64,000 nt of DNA, from positions 1-64,000 of the forward strand of contig CABYPW010000008.1 in NCBI GenBank assembly GCA_902520885.1. Direction: 5' to 3'. Made by a program: the position numbers and the translations under genes. How positions within the stretch are numbered: the stretch's first letter is position 1; every line of letters begins with the position of its first letter. Shown piece by piece: positions 21,069-30,784 of this stretch. The notes beneath the pieces were generated by a model. The model was not told the origin of the DNA. It was given only the letters and a program-made list of their open reading frames with translations, and did not search any database. Source of the DNA: an uncultured SAR116 cluster alpha proteobacterium (GTDB lineage Bacteria > Pseudomonadota > Alphaproteobacteria > Puniceispirillales > Puniceispirillaceae).

Positions 21069-21680
21069 TCATTTAAATGAAAAATCTCGCCAACCAGAAT
21101 AAATTCTAAATATAGTGGTGCACCAGCATAAGCAACCAAAGACAATCCCAATAGAGAAAAATAAAGATGGAAATAATAATATTAAAGCAATAAAAAAAAT
21201 CGTTTCACTACCCTCAATTAGCCCACTTAAATAATAGAAGCTTTTTTCACCGGTTGGTTTCTTGTTTTTTTTTGAAATTTTCTCCTGTAAAATTCCATAA
21301 GCAAGAAAACTAGTTCCAGTTCCAACAAAACTAAAAATTATAAAACAAGCAACAAAACTGTTTTTATCATTGAAGACAGCAAACGCAAAAGGAATTGAGC
21401 TATAGATTATGAAATCAAAAACGATGTCCAAGAATGCTCCACGATGAGTAGGTATTTTTATTCTTGCAATAGCTCCATCTAAACCGTCTAATATACGATT
21501 TAAACTAAAAAATAAAAGTGCAAGTAAAAAATGTCCATATCCAACAAGAAGAGCGGCCACAATTCCAGTTATAAATCCTAATATGCTCACAGCGTCAGCA
21601 GAAACGCCAATTTTTACGGCATAAATAGCCATTTTAGATAGTAATGGCTTTGCAAACGGTGAAAGTGTTTTATCAAACAT
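21069..21680 (-). CDS. CDP-alcohol phosphatidyltransferase family membrane protein
   Basis: Integral membrane enzyme of 203 residues that transfers a phosphatidyl group from CDP-diacylglycerol to an alcohol. The signature D65-x2-DG-x2-AR ... G81-x3-D85-x3-D89 is complete, and several hydrophobic segments follow. The substrate (serine, glycerol phosphate, inositol phosphate or other) cannot be read. Its position 27 bases after a PSD-like gene recalls the pssA-psd pair, which would favour serine, but it is shorter than most PssA proteins and the PSD-like partner is abnormal. Confidence 0.8.
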   Translation of the reverse strand: MFDKTLSPFAKPLLSKMAIYAVKIGVSADAVSILGFITGIVAALLVGYGHFLLALLFFSLNRILDGLDGAIARIKIPTHRGAFLDIVFDFIIYSSIPFAFAVFNDKNSFVACFIIFSFVGTGTSFLAYGILQEKISKKNKKPTGEKSFYYLSGLIEGSETIFFIALILLFPSLFFSIGIVFGCLCWCTTIFRIYSGWRDFSFK

Positions 21681-21707
21681 TTATTTATAACCAATGCCCA
21701 ACCATCA

Positions 21708-22364
21708 TTACTTCGCGATTAATGTTTTTCCGGCAATACAGAATTCACCCAAAGTTACCGTTAACTCATAATCAGCTGGCAACAAAATGTCTAACTCACC
21801 ATATAGCAATGAGATAGCAATTGGCATTCCCGCTTTAACTATTCTTCCCTCTGATATGGGACTAGACAAATAACGCGCTAATGGACTACCCCATGCAATA
21901 ATACATACCTCATTTTGAACATTCGAAGAGAACGAATTGATATCTTGTTTAATCGTTATTTCCCTTCTTGCATTCAAGCTATGTGCATTGGAAATCTCAA
22001 AAGGTAGAAACAAGCCATCAACGAACATATTTATATCAATTTTACCATTACATGGCATAAGAATAAGCCTATTAGTATGAATTTTTTGAGAAATTCTTAT
22101 TCTTTTTTTACCAGAATTAGTGTCCACAAGCGTAACCAATCCGTCCATCGGTGCTAAAATATCTCCAGTCTTAATCTCCATAATATTGGTGTTTGGATGT
22201 TTTGTGACATAGACAATCCAAAGCAAACCTAAAAGACCAATCAACCCAAGTGGAAGCCATATAAACCCAAATAGTATTACAATCATTCCAGTAATAATTC
22301 GAACAGGCATACCTGGTGATTGTGAGTCTAATGACTCTTTAAAATATTCAGTTAACGTATTCAT
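21708..22364 (-). CDS. Phosphatidylserine decarboxylase-like protein without the cleavage serine
   Basis: A 218-residue membrane-anchored protein with hydrophobic segments at about 21-52 and a short-type PSD-like body: DILAPMDGLV, HTNRLILMPCNGKI, NEVCIIAW, and the C-terminal LDILLPADYEL then TLGEFCIAGKTLIA. In active short PSDs the strand before the DxxLP stretch ends in FGS, where self-cleavage makes the pyruvoyl serine. Here it reads LYGE (187-190); aligning back from DxxLP puts Gly189 at the serine. Without that serine the classical decarboxylase cannot mature. It may be a pseudoenzyme, a distinct relative, or have a mutated copy. It precedes the CDP-alcohol transferase on the same strand. 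Confidence 0.7.
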   Translation of the reverse strand: MNTLTEYFKESLDSQSPGMPVRIITGMIVILFGFIWLPLGLIGLLGLLWIVYVTKHPNTNIMEIKTGDILAPMDGLVTLVDTNSGKKRIRISQKIHTNRLILMPCNGKIDINMFVDGLFLPFEISNAHSLNARREITIKQDINSFSSNVQNEVCIIAWGSPLARYLSSPISEGRIVKAGMPIAISLLYGELDILLPADYELTVTLGEFCIAGKTLIAK

Positions 22365-22410
22365 TTAAATCTGACCAATAAAATGTTTCAATTAACACCT
22401 TCTTTTAAAT

Positions 22411-23649
22411 TTAATCGGGTATAGCAAATATTTGATTAGGATAAATTAGGTCCGGGTTATTTATACGATTATTATTGCGTTTAAATATATCGACATAGCG
22501 AACACCCTGTCCATAGGCTCTATAAGCAATACGCCATAAGGCATCTCCCTTATGAATAACCAACATATCACTCCCGTCACTGCCAATTTCAAGCGACTCA
22601 GCACTTATTTCAATCTGGGTTACTTGCATTACTGATTCATCTTCATCCAACAATTCAGCACGTAAATTATATGCTTTGTCAGGTTGCATTGACGCCCGCG
22701 TAACCATACTCCATCGATGTACTGTATTGTCTTTCTCAGAAACATTCCACTTGATTGAAGCAATAAATTGATTGTCAAAATATGCGCGCATAGAATTCCC
22801 TCCCCCAGCAAACCCTGACAATCTTAATTTTGATTTATCCTCCCAAGATAAACTTCTAATTTGGATAAATTCGTTTTCATCAGACAAATTAGAAATTTTA
22901 TCTGCTTTATCAAGTACTGACGCTACAGAACGCAACCTTCTAATATCCGAATTATCTTCGGAGGTTATGGTTTCCTTTTTATCAGTGTTAACCTCTGGTG
23001 ATTGCACTACAACCGGTATCGATGAATCTGATTTTGGAACAAATACCACAAATGGTTTTTCTTCCTTATTTTCTTCGATATCAATAACCACAGCTAAATC
23101 TGAAATCACTGTATCTAATATTTTGGAAGAATCACCTTTATTTGTAGTTTCTGGTGTCAATGGCAGATTCTCAGCATTATCTGCCTCTATCAAACCCCTT
23201 TTGGCTTTTTCAGATACCACTCTTATGGACAGCCTTTCAGTTTCACTTTCGCCATGTTCGGGCTTAATTCCTAGTTGTATAAAATGAGAACCGGACTCAA
23301 ATTGTTTTTCTGGAATAGCAACCCAATCACCATTTTTATTGATGGTGGTTTCAGCAATAATTATATCACCATTAAACAAAATTACGGTTTTACCGGGTGG
23401 CCCAATACCACCAAATACACTAGAGCCGTCAGGGCTTACCTGCGCCATGGTAACTTGTAACCCAACCTTCAACTCGTCTAGGGTGTTTAGCTTTTCTTCA
23501 ACTCTTTCAGTATCACCAATATTTTCACCCGCTTCCTCTTGGCTAATCATTTTGCCAGTTTCTGCAGTTTCGTTTAGGTTAATTACAAAAAATGTTGCGA
23601 CAATACCTGCTACCAACAACCCTATGAATCCAATTTTTGAATTTTTCAT
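22411..23649 (-). CDS. LysM-domain cell envelope protein
   Basis: Protein of 412 residues with an N-terminal membrane anchor or signal (hydrophobic residues about 6-24), a long Glu/Asp/Ser-rich region, two Ig-like repeats (one with GGIGPPGKTVILFNGD, a second near 280-350 with LRLSGFAGGGNSMRAY) and a C-terminal LysM module (HKGDALWRIAYRAYGQG ... NNPDLIYPNQIFAIP). This layout is common in alphaproteobacteria as a periplasmic peptidoglycan-binding protein of unknown role. It is divergent from the LOG-family gene and heads a minus-strand run that includes the two phospholipid genes. Confidence 0.85.
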   Translation of the reverse strand: MKNSKIGFIGLLVAGIVATFFVINLNETAETGKMISQEEAGENIGDTERVEEKLNTLDELKVGLQVTMAQVSPDGSSVFGGIGPPGKTVILFNGDIIIAETTINKNGDWVAIPEKQFESGSHFIQLGIKPEHGESETERLSIRVVSEKAKRGLIEADNAENLPLTPETTNKGDSSKILDTVISDLAVVIDIEENKEEKPFVVFVPKSDSSIPVVVQSPEVNTDKKETITSEDNSDIRRLRSVASVLDKADKISNLSDENEFIQIRSLSWEDKSKLRLSGFAGGGNSMRAYFDNQFIASIKWNVSEKDNTVHRWSMVTRASMQPDKAYNLRAELLDEDESVMQVTQIEISAESLEIGSDGSDMLVIHKGDALWRIAYRAYGQGVRYVDIFKRNNNRINNPDLIYPNQIFAIPD

Positions 23650-23737
23650 TAATTAGCTCCTAGCTAACAATACTAAAGTAATGATAGGATACATGTCTAA
23701 TTATGGCAAAATTATAAATTTTTTATCTAGGATTAAA

Positions 23738-24268
23738 ATGAAAACAATATGTATATTTGCTGGTGCAGCTAATGGTCTGTCACCACAGTTTTCGAAAGAA
23801 GCATTTCGCCTAGGTCAAATGATTGGAGCAAGAGGTTACAAGATTGTCTACGGCGGTGGTCGGACAGGTCTAATGGGCGCATTTGCGGACGGTGCTATAT
23901 CAAGTGGTGGACTTATAACAGGAATTATGCCGCAGTTTTTAGAATCTCAGGAAATTGGGCACAAAGAAATAACAGAATTAATAATTACAAAATCGATGCA
24001 CGAACGAAAAAGTTTAATGTATAAAAACACAACAGATTTCGTTCTACTTCCAGGCGGTCTTGGTTCTCTTGATGAGACAATGGAGGTTCTCACTTGGTGC
24101 CAACTTAGGATATTAAATGCCAAGTTTCATGTTTTCGACCTTGATGAGTTTTGGCAACCAATGAAATTGCTGCTAACTCATATTGCCGAGAGTGGATTCA
24201 TGCATAATACAAATTTAGAGTTTGTGTCATGGTCCAAGACTGCAGATGAATTGGTAGATAATCTTTAA
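23738..24268 (+). CDS. LOG family (TIGR00730) Rossmann-fold protein
   Basis: Cytokinin riboside 5'-monophosphate phosphoribohydrolase-type protein of about 176 residues, cleaving N-glycosidic bonds of nucleotide monophosphates. GGGRTGLMG near the N-terminus and PGGLGSLDE, the family's PGGxGTxxE with Ser for Thr, are seen. The ATG at 23738 has AGGA 6 bases upstream and gives the normal N-terminus MKTICIFAGA; the in-frame ATG at 23681 lies in the upstream leader. The bacterial role is probably nucleotide salvage or damage control. Confidence 0.85.
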   Translation: MKTICIFAGAANGLSPQFSKEAFRLGQMIGARGYKIVYGGGRTGLMGAFADGAISSGGLITGIMPQFLESQEIGHKEITELIITKSMHERKSLMYKNTTDFVLLPGGLGSLDETMEVLTWCQLRILNAKFHVFDLDEFWQPMKLLLTHIAESGFMHNTNLEFVSWSKTADELVDNL

Positions 24269-24289
24269 GGAAATCACTATATAAAAAAC

Positions 24290-24311
24290 GTTTAAATTAG
24301 TATATTTAAAC
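24290..24311. repeat. Perfect inverted repeat before icd
   Basis: GTTTAAAT-N6-ATTTAAAC has perfect 8-base arms, 22 bases after the LOG gene stop and 134 before icd. There is no T-run directly after it. It is either a weak terminator hairpin or an operator. Confidence 0.35.
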
Positions 24312-24445
24312 AATGTGTTATTGTTGTATTTTATAAACAGATTGTCTATTGTTCCACTAATTTCAATACAGTTTTTTTAAATTCTTGAATCAACAAAGCT
24401 TAAATTAGCAATAAAAATAATATTTTTTATTTTTGGGGGTCGTTC

Positions 24446-25660
24446 ATGACAAAAATTAAGGTCTTAAATCCCATTGTAGAAATGGATGGAGATGAAATGA
24501 CCAGAATCATCTGGCAGAAAATTAAAGATAAATTAATCCATCCTTATTTAGATGTAGATTTAAAGTACTATGACCTTGGAATTGAGGCTAGAGACAAAAC
24601 AGATGACCAAATAACAATAGATGCTGCCGAAGCGATCAAACAATATAGAGTTGGAGTTAAGTGCGCAACTATAACACCTGATGAACAAAGAGTTGAAGAA
24701 TTTAGTCTCAAAAAAATGTACAAATCGCCCAACGGAACAATAAGAAATATTCTTGGGGGAACGGTATTTAGGCAGCCGATTATCGCAAATAATGTTCCAA
24801 GATTAGTGCCAGGTTGGACAAAACCAATTGTTATTGGAAGGCACGCATTCGGTGACCAATATCGAGCAACTGATATGGTAATTAAGGGACCTGGAAAGCT
24901 CACGATGACATTCCAACCGGCTAATGGGAGTGATGCTATAAGTCATGAGGTTTACGATTTTCCTGATGGCGGAGTTGCTATGGCTATGTATAACTTGGAC
25001 GAATCAATTAAAGGCTTTGCAAGGGCATGCATGAATTATGGCCTTGACTTAGGTTGGCCAGTTTATATGTCAACAAAAAATACCATTATGAAGGCGTATG
25101 ACGGGCGCTTCAAAGACTTATTTGAAGAGGTATATCAAAACGAATTTAGAGTTAAATTTGAACAGGCTGGGCTTACATATGAGCATAGATTGATTGATGA
25201 TATGGTCGCATGTGCTATGAAATGGAATGGAGGCTATGTGTGGGCATGCAAAAATTATGACGGAGATGTGCAATCTGATACGGTGGCCCAAGGATATGGC
25301 TCTCTTGGATTGATGACATCCGTATTAATGACACCAGATGGAGAAACAATAGAAGCAGAAGCCGCACATGGAACAGTAACAAGACATTATCGTCAACATC
25401 AAAAAGGTGAACAAACATCAACAAACCCAATAGCTTCCATCTTTGCTTGGACAAGAGGTCTCAGTTACCGAGGAAAATTTGACAATACTCCAGAAGTCAT
25501 TGATTTTGCAGAAACACTTGAAAAGGTTTGTATTAAAACTATCGAAAGCGGTAAAATGACCAAAGATTTAGCTATTTTGATAAGTTCTAGTCAGATGTTC
25601 CAGACGACTGACCAATTTTTAGATACTCTCGATATTAATTTACAAAAAGCAATGGCATAG
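24446..25660 (+). CDS. icd: NADP-dependent isocitrate dehydrogenase
   Basis: TCA-cycle enzyme converting isocitrate to 2-oxoglutarate with NADP. The 404-residue sequence is of the homodimeric, eukaryote-like type found in many alphaproteobacteria: [11 protein letters not shown] at the N-terminus, [17 protein letters not shown] for substrate binding, YDGRFKDLF, and [17 protein letters not shown] for the nucleotide. It has a GGGGG ribosome site. The gene stands alone and shares a terminator with the convergent alaS. Confidence 0.96.
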   Translation: MTKIKVLNPIVEMDGDEMTRIIWQKIKDKLIHPYLDVDLKYYDLGIEARDKTDDQITIDAAEAIKQYRVGVKCATITPDEQRVEEFSLKKMYKSPNGTIRNILGGTVFRQPIIANNVPRLVPGWTKPIVIGRHAFGDQYRATDMVIKGPGKLTMTFQPANGSDAISHEVYDFPDGGVAMAMYNLDESIKGFARACMNYGLDLGWPVYMSTKNTIMKAYDGRFKDLFEEVYQNEFRVKFEQAGLTYEHRLIDDMVACAMKWNGGYVWACKNYDGDVQSDTVAQGYGSLGLMTSVLMTPDGETIEAEAAHGTVTRHYRQHQKGEQTSTNPIASIFAWTRGLSYRGKFDNTPEVIDFAETLEKVCIKTIESGKMTKDLAILISSSQMFQTTDQFLDTLDINLQKAMA

Positions 25661-25675
25661 TTTTGGCTATTAAAC

Positions 25676-25712
25676 AAAGAAACGAATAGTTCTAAGCTTC
25701 GTTTCTTTATTT
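25676..25712. terminator. Bidirectional terminator between icd and alaS
   Basis: AAAGAAACGAA and TTCGTTTCTTT form a perfect 11-base stem around an 11-base loop, with T-rich sequence following on the plus strand. The alaS stop codon lies at its right edge, so it serves mainly icd. Confidence 0.8.
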
Positions 25713-28358
25713 TGAAGAGACTAATTCAGTTTTAACAGCTTCGAACGCCTTAAATACATCCTTTGGGTTGCTACCACCAGCTTGGGCCATATCAAATCTG
25801 CCACCACCCCCTTTTCCACCTACAGCCTCAGAAGCAATGCGAACCAATAAAACAGCATCTAGCTTTCCTTCGCAATCTGGTGATAAGGACACAACTATTG
25901 ATAATTTGTCATCTTGAACAGAGATTAGACATATAACAGTAGTAACAGCATTTAAGCGCAATTTATCAGCAAGCGGCTTTAATTCTTTTGTTGGTAAATC
26001 CTCGATTATTTTACCAATAAAGTTATATGGACCGATTTTTTCGGAATTACCTAAATCTCCAGCACCATTTCCTGTAGCATTTTTTTGTCTTAATTGAGCA
26101 ACCTGAGTCTCAAGCTTTTTCTTTTCGCTTAACAAGGCTGAGACCCTATCAGGAATAAGTTCAACTTTGGATTTTAACAAAGTTGCTGTTTTATTTAAGA
26201 TTTCCTCTCTAGCCTGAAACCATTGTCTGGCTGAATTATGACTTACAGCTTCAATTCTTCTAATCCCTCCAGCAACTGCAGTCTCAGAAATTATTTTTAT
26301 TTGACCAATATCGCCAGTTCTTTTTACGTGTGTTCCGCCACAAAGCTCTATTGACCAAGCTGTTTTTCCTTTAGATTTTTCAGAGTCACCCATGGTAACA
26401 ACTCGTACTTCTTCACCATATTTTTCTCCGAACAAAGCTAAAGCACCTTCTGAGATGGCTGTTTTTGGGGTCATTATGCGGGTTTGGACAGGTGTATTCA
26501 TTTGAACCTGATGATTTACAATATCTTCAATGACCCCCAATTGCTCTGAACCAACAGGTGCGTTGTGCGAAAAATCAAACCTTAATTTATCAGGAGCTAC
26601 AAGAGAACCTTTCTGAACCACATGCTGTCCTAATGTAAGCCGAAGTGCTTCATGCAATAAATGCGTTGAGCTATGATTAGAGCTTAATTTATCTCTCCTA
26701 TCCGCATCTACATTCATTTGTATTGGCTGACCAACTGACAATGAACCTTTAGCGATCTTACAATGATGCAAAAATAAAGAAGATATTTTTGTAGTATTTT
26801 CGACATTGGCAAATCCTTTTGACCAAGAAAAGTAGCCAGTATCTCCTAATTGGCCGCCAGACTCTGCATAAAAAGGTGTTTGATTAGTAATGACAATCAC
26901 TTTTTCATCTTTTGAAGAGATATTTGTTTCGTCATTGTCTAAAATTATATTTGTTACTATACCCTGAGATGATACCTGACCGTATCCTAAAAACTCAGTA
27001 CTTCCATTTCTATCCGCCAGATCTAAAAAAAATCTACTTTCTGTTTTGGACCCAGAGCCCGTCCATGCTGCACGAGCCGCATTTTTTTGCGCCAACATGG
27101 CCTTCTCAAAACCGTCTACATCTACCTGCCAGTCATGCCCTCTCAAATAATCTTGCGTAAGGTCTAACGGGAAACCATACGTATCATAAAGTTTAAATGC
27201 AGTTGAACCGGATAAAATATTATTTTTACTTAAGTCTTCCATTTCTTCCTGGAGAATTTTCAAACCACGTGACAGTGTATCTTTAAAACGAGTTTCTTCT
27301 GACTCGATTGTTTGAGAAATCAATGACTCAGCCAGTTTTAGCTCAGGATAATGTCCACCCATCTCTTGCACTAAACTACTAACTAACCTGTGCATAACTG
27401 GCTTCTCACATCCTAACTGATGCAAATGTCTCATGGCACGCCTCATAATTCTGCGTAACACGTAACCTCTTCCCTCATTGGAGGGCAAAACGCCGTCTGC
27501 AATTAAAAATCCCACAGAACGAATATGATCAGCAACAACGCGGTGTGAAACAGAATGTTTTCCGTCAATTTCAGTATTGGAAATTTGAGCAGATGCCTCC
27601 ACAAGAGCACGCATTAGATCAATATCGTAATTATCGTGTTTGCCTTGCAACACAGCAGCTATTCGTTCAAGCCCCATACCTGTATCTATAGAGGGCTTAG
27701 GAAGATTTATCCTTCCTTTTTCAGTTTGTTCATATTGCATGAAAACAAGATTCCATATTTCAATGAACCTATCTCCATCCTCATCTTTAGAACCAGGAGG
27801 ACCTCCATTTATATGCTCTCCATGATCATAAAAAATCTCTGAGCATGGCCCACAAGGACCGAGGTCCCCCATAGACCAAAAATTATCTGATGTACTAATA
27901 CGAATAATCTTATTATCACTTAGGCCTGCAATTTTTTTCCATAATGAAATTGCTTCTTCATCCTCATGATAAACTGTTACCCAAAGTCTCTCTGAATCAA
28001 GTTCATATTCTTTTGTAATGAGATTCCATGCAAGTTCTATTGCATTATCTTTAAAATAATCACCAAATGAAAAGTTTCCCAACATCTCAAAAAAGGTATG
28101 ATGCCTCGCTGTGTAACCAACATTTTCGAGGTCATTATGTTTACCTCCTGCCCGCACACATTTTTGAGAAGTAACCGCACGTTTGTAATCAAGCTGTTCT
28201 ATTCCAGTAAATACGTTTTTAAACTGAACCATACCAGCATTTGTAAACATTAATGTAGGATCATTATGAGGTACGAGTGAGCTAGAGCTAACTTCATTAT
28301 GACCATTCTTTAAAAAATAGGATAAAAATGTAGACCTTATATCATTTACATTCGACAT
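25707..28358 (-). CDS. alaS: Alanine-tRNA ligase
   Basis: Charges tRNA-Ala; the matching tRNA-Ala(UGC) gene is at 56287. At 883 residues it is full length. Catalytic-domain motifs include TSQKCVRAGGKHNDLENVG and HHTFFEMLGNFSFGDYFK; the editing domain has the zinc ligands in HSSTHLLHEALR and CGGTH; the C-terminal coiled coil and the glycine-rich C-Ala domain (GGKGGGGRFDMAQAGG) follow. The start MSNVNDIRSTFLSYF is typical. A 16-base direct repeat lies immediately upstream. recA lies upstream on the same strand, 272 bases away. Confidence 0.97.
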   Translation of the reverse strand: MSNVNDIRSTFLSYFLKNGHNEVSSSSLVPHNDPTLMFTNAGMVQFKNVFTGIEQLDYKRAVTSQKCVRAGGKHNDLENVGYTARHHTFFEMLGNFSFGDYFKDNAIELAWNLITKEYELDSERLWVTVYHEDEEAISLWKKIAGLSDNKIIRISTSDNFWSMGDLGPCGPCSEIFYDHGEHINGGPPGSKDEDGDRFIEIWNLVFMQYEQTEKGRINLPKPSIDTGMGLERIAAVLQGKHDNYDIDLMRALVEASAQISNTEIDGKHSVSHRVVADHIRSVGFLIADGVLPSNEGRGYVLRRIMRRAMRHLHQLGCEKPVMHRLVSSLVQEMGGHYPELKLAESLISQTIESEETRFKDTLSRGLKILQEEMEDLSKNNILSGSTAFKLYDTYGFPLDLTQDYLRGHDWQVDVDGFEKAMLAQKNAARAAWTGSGSKTESRFFLDLADRNGSTEFLGYGQVSSQGIVTNIILDNDETNISSKDEKVIVITNQTPFYAESGGQLGDTGYFSWSKGFANVENTTKISSLFLHHCKIAKGSLSVGQPIQMNVDADRRDKLSSNHSSTHLLHEALRLTLGQHVVQKGSLVAPDKLRFDFSHNAPVGSEQLGVIEDIVNHQVQMNTPVQTRIMTPKTAISEGALALFGEKYGEEVRVVTMGDSEKSKGKTAWSIELCGGTHVKRTGDIGQIKIISETAVAGGIRRIEAVSHNSARQWFQAREEILNKTATLLKSKVELIPDRVSALLSEKKKLETQVAQLRQKNATGNGAGDLGNSEKIGPYNFIGKIIEDLPTKELKPLADKLRLNAVTTVICLISVQDDKLSIVVSLSPDCEGKLDAVLLVRIASEAVGGKGGGGRFDMAQAGGSNPKDVFKAFEAVKTELVSSK

Positions 28359-28359
28359 A

Positions 28360-28394
28360 GAAAATTCTTACTCTCATTGAAAATTCTTACTCTC
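28360..28394. repeat. Tandem duplication in the alaS leader
   Basis: GAAAATTCTTACTCTC occurs at 28360-28375 and again at 28379-28394, a 19-base period, directly before the alaS start. Each copy carries GAGAGTAAGAA on the coding strand, which is where the ribosome site should be. It looks like a recent local duplication of the initiation region. Confidence 0.6.
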
Positions 28395-28630
28395 GTTTCT
28401 ACCACAAATAAAAAAGCACAAGCGAAAAATTTTCGCTCTATGCTATTTACGGTAAATAATATAAATATGTCTAGGATATTATACAAACATTCAAAACTTA
28501 TATATTCAATATAGGATATCTTATGACAAAAAAAATCGAAAAATAAGCAAACTTTTTAAATACATTTATAATGTTTTAAGTTAAATCACACGATTTATTA
28601 TTTATTAAAGTGATTTTTTAATTAAACTTG

Positions 28631-29692
28631 CTATTCGCCTTCAATTATTGTTTCATCAAGCATTTGACTTTGAACTAAACCTGCATTTTGTCGTATCGAA
28701 AGTTCTAACTTGTCAGCAACTGATTGATTTTCTACCAAATAATTTTTAGCATTTTCTCGACCTTGACCAATTCGCTGAGAATCATAAGAATACCAAGAAC
28801 CTGATTTTTCTACCAACCCTGCGGCAACACCTAAATCAATTAATTCTCCAGTTTTTGAAATACCTTCTCCATACATAATATCAAATTCTACCTGCCTAAA
28901 AGGTGCTGCTACTTTGTTTTTGACTACCTTTACACGGGTCTGATTTCCAACAACTTCATCCTTATCTTTAATGGAACCAATTCTTCTGATATCTAATCTA
29001 ACAGAGGCATAAAATTTTAGCGCATTCCCGCCAGTTGTTGTCTCAGGGCTCCCAAACATAACTCCAATTTTTAACCTAATTTGATTTATAAAAATCACCA
29101 AACAATTTGACTTAGCTATAGAAGATGTCAATTTGCGTAAAGCTTGACTCATTAAACGAGCTTGAAGACCAACATGTGTGTCTCCCATCTCACCTTCAAG
29201 CTCAGCTCTTGGCACGAGGGCTGCAACAGAGTCAACAACAAGCACATCTACAGCACCAGAACGAACCAATGTGTCAGCAATTTCTAAGGCTTGTTCACCA
29301 GCATCTGGTTGAGATATTAACAAGTTATCTAAATCCACCCCTAGTTTCTTAGCATAGACCGGATCTAAAGCATGCTCCGCATCAACAAATGCACAATTAC
29401 CACTTTCTTTTTGTGCTTGTGCAACTGCATGTAAAGCTAATGTAGTTTTGCCAGAAGACTCCGGTCCATATATCTCTATAATTCTGCCCTTTGGAAGTCC
29501 GCCAATACCAAGTGCAATATCTAAACCAAGTGACCCAGTTGAAATAGCTTGGACATCATCCACCGAATCGTTTTGACCGAGACGCATAACAGAACCTTTA
29601 CCAAAAGCTTTTTCGATTTGACCAATTGCTGCCTCTAGAGCTCTTGATTTATCATCACTTACCATTTTCATTTCCACTACATTGTTACTCAA
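28631..29692 (-). CDS. recA: Recombinase RecA
   Basis: Strand-exchange ATPase for recombinational repair and LexA self-cleavage. Motifs: [11 protein letters not shown] near the N-terminus, Walker [41 protein letters not shown], and the NQIR region of loop L1. The frame is open to an ATG at 29704, but a GGAGG ribosome site lies just after that ATG and 5 bases before a TTG at 29692, so I prefer the TTG start (353 residues). TTG starts with the same spacing are seen elsewhere in the window. Tandem SOS-type boxes lie upstream. Confidence 0.97.
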   Translation of the reverse strand: MSNNVVEMKMVSDDKSRALEAAIGQIEKAFGKGSVMRLGQNDSVDDVQAISTGSLGLDIALGIGGLPKGRIIEIYGPESSGKTTLALHAVAQAQKESGNCAFVDAEHALDPVYAKKLGVDLDNLLISQPDAGEQALEIADTLVRSGAVDVLVVDSVAALVPRAELEGEMGDTHVGLQARLMSQALRKLTSSIAKSNCLVIFINQIRLKIGVMFGSPETTTGGNALKFYASVRLDIRRIGSIKDKDEVVGNQTRVKVVKNKVAAPFRQVEFDIMYGEGISKTGELIDLGVAAGLVEKSGSWYSYDSQRIGQGRENAKNYLVENQSVADKLELSIRQNAGLVQSQMLDETIIEGE

Positions 29693-29781
29693 AATTTCCT
29701 CCATAATGCATAGCTTGACGTTATTGTCTAGAACTGAATTTTTTTTACAAATGCTAAAAAAAACAGAAATTTTATTAATTT

Positions 29782-29820
29782 GTACCTGTTTTGTTCCTTT
29801 TATTTGTACCTGTTTTGTTC
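29782..29820 (-). promoter_or_regulatory. Two tandem LexA (SOS) boxes upstream of recA
   Basis: GTAC-N7-GTTC occurs at 29782-29796 and again at 29806-29820, within an 18-base direct repeat (tttgtacctgttttgttc) of 24-base period. The known alphaproteobacterial LexA box is GTTC-N7-GTTC; each copy differs at one base. They lie 78-116 bases before the recA start, the expected place for SOS control. LexA binding is inferred. Confidence 0.65.
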
Positions 29821-29919
29821 TTCTTTTGCAAGCAATTTTTTTGTGAAAGTAAGGATTTTTGCTAAATATAATGTTTGTTCTAGATTAATTATCCAAAAAA
29901 AATATTTTTTAACTTATAT

Positions 29920-30405
29920 TTAATCGTCTCTGTGCACACGTTCCATACGTTCATGTAATTCTTGCGCATGCAAACTTAAAGAAGCAATAGGTCTAGCTTC
30001 TAATCGTGAAAGACTAATTGGCTCCCCTGTATCGTCACAATATCCATAACTTCCATCATCAATTCGTCTCATAGCCGATTCAATTTTTTGTAATAATTTA
30101 CGCTCTCTATCTCTTGTTCTTAAGTCAAGTGCTGCGTTACTTTCTATCTGAGCACGGTCCATTTGGTCAGGCCGGTGAAGATTTTCTGTAGATAAGTTAG
30201 CGATCGTTTGATTTGCGTCATCCAATAATTCTGCTCTCCAACGTAATAATTTCTGACGAAAATACTCTATTTGCTTAGGATTCATGAATTCTTCATCTGT
30301 AGTGGGCTTATAACCAACCGGCAATTGGACACCCAACTTGTTTTCGTTAGTTACTTTTGAAGCCCCACTGCTTTTCTTTGTTTTAAGAGTTGATACTTCC
30401 ATCAT
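29920..30405 (-). CDS. dksA: RNA polymerase-binding transcription factor DksA
   Basis: Secondary-channel factor that acts with ppGpp at rRNA and amino acid promoters. The 161-residue protein has the coiled-coil arm with the tip motif D80-x2-D83-R-A85 and the C-terminal globular region YGYCDDTGEPISLSRLEARPIASLSLHAQE. Only one of the four zinc-finger cysteines of E. coli DksA remains (C123); as far as I recall this pattern is normal in alphaproteobacteria. The ATG follows GGGGGGAAGTA, an unusually G-rich ribosome site. It is divergent from the DUF3553 gene across a 379-base gap. Confidence 0.93.
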   Translation of the reverse strand: MMEVSTLKTKKSSGASKVTNENKLGVQLPVGYKPTTDEEFMNPKQIEYFRQKLLRWRAELLDDANQTIANLSTENLHRPDQMDRAQIESNAALDLRTRDRERKLLQKIESAMRRIDDGSYGYCDDTGEPISLSRLEARPIASLSLHAQELHERMERVHRDD

Positions 30406-30784
30406 TACTTCCCCCCAAAAATAATATACCGATAAAATATTTTTTGATATAATTTGTATCCCCCTTAGCTCTCTTGTTTTTAAAAATCAAGTGATAAATA
30501 AGTAACCATTCGGTTTTTCTCTCCTAGTGGAAAATTTAAACAAAACTTCTTATAAAAAAACTGTTTCATTGCAATATTTAAATATTTGTTAACTTAAAAA
30601 TATTTTATTTTAAAATAGATTCGTCTTGGAACTTTGCTAAAACTTATTCTGCATGCGTTGTCTACTTTGCGAGATTTCAGAATATTTAAAAGACTAAAGG
30701 AAAGCTAAATTTTAATTGTAAAAATTTATAACGTATTTTTTTTGTCTGCATGTTTTTCTTTAATAAATTAATAGGTTTAAAATC
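30406..30784. other. dksA / DUF3553 divergent intergenic region
   Basis: A 379-base AT-rich stretch between the divergent dksA and DUF3553 starts. I see no coding frame, tRNA or strong hairpin. It must hold promoters for both directions, but no clean -35/-10 pair stands out. Confidence 0.4.

Noticed and set aside
22772-23287. 171-codon open frame on the plus strand
   Set aside because: It lies antisense within the LysM gene, has no ribosome site, and its composition is the shadow of an Asp/Glu/Ser-rich coding strand.
29920-30405. Loss of three zinc-finger cysteines in DksA
   Set aside because: From memory of alphaproteobacterial DksA proteins this is the normal pattern, not a defect.
30406-30784. 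Possible structured RNA in the dksA/DUF3553 gap
   Set aside because: The stretch is almost purely AT-rich, with no strong stem; it does not look like 6S, tmRNA, SRP or RNase P RNA.
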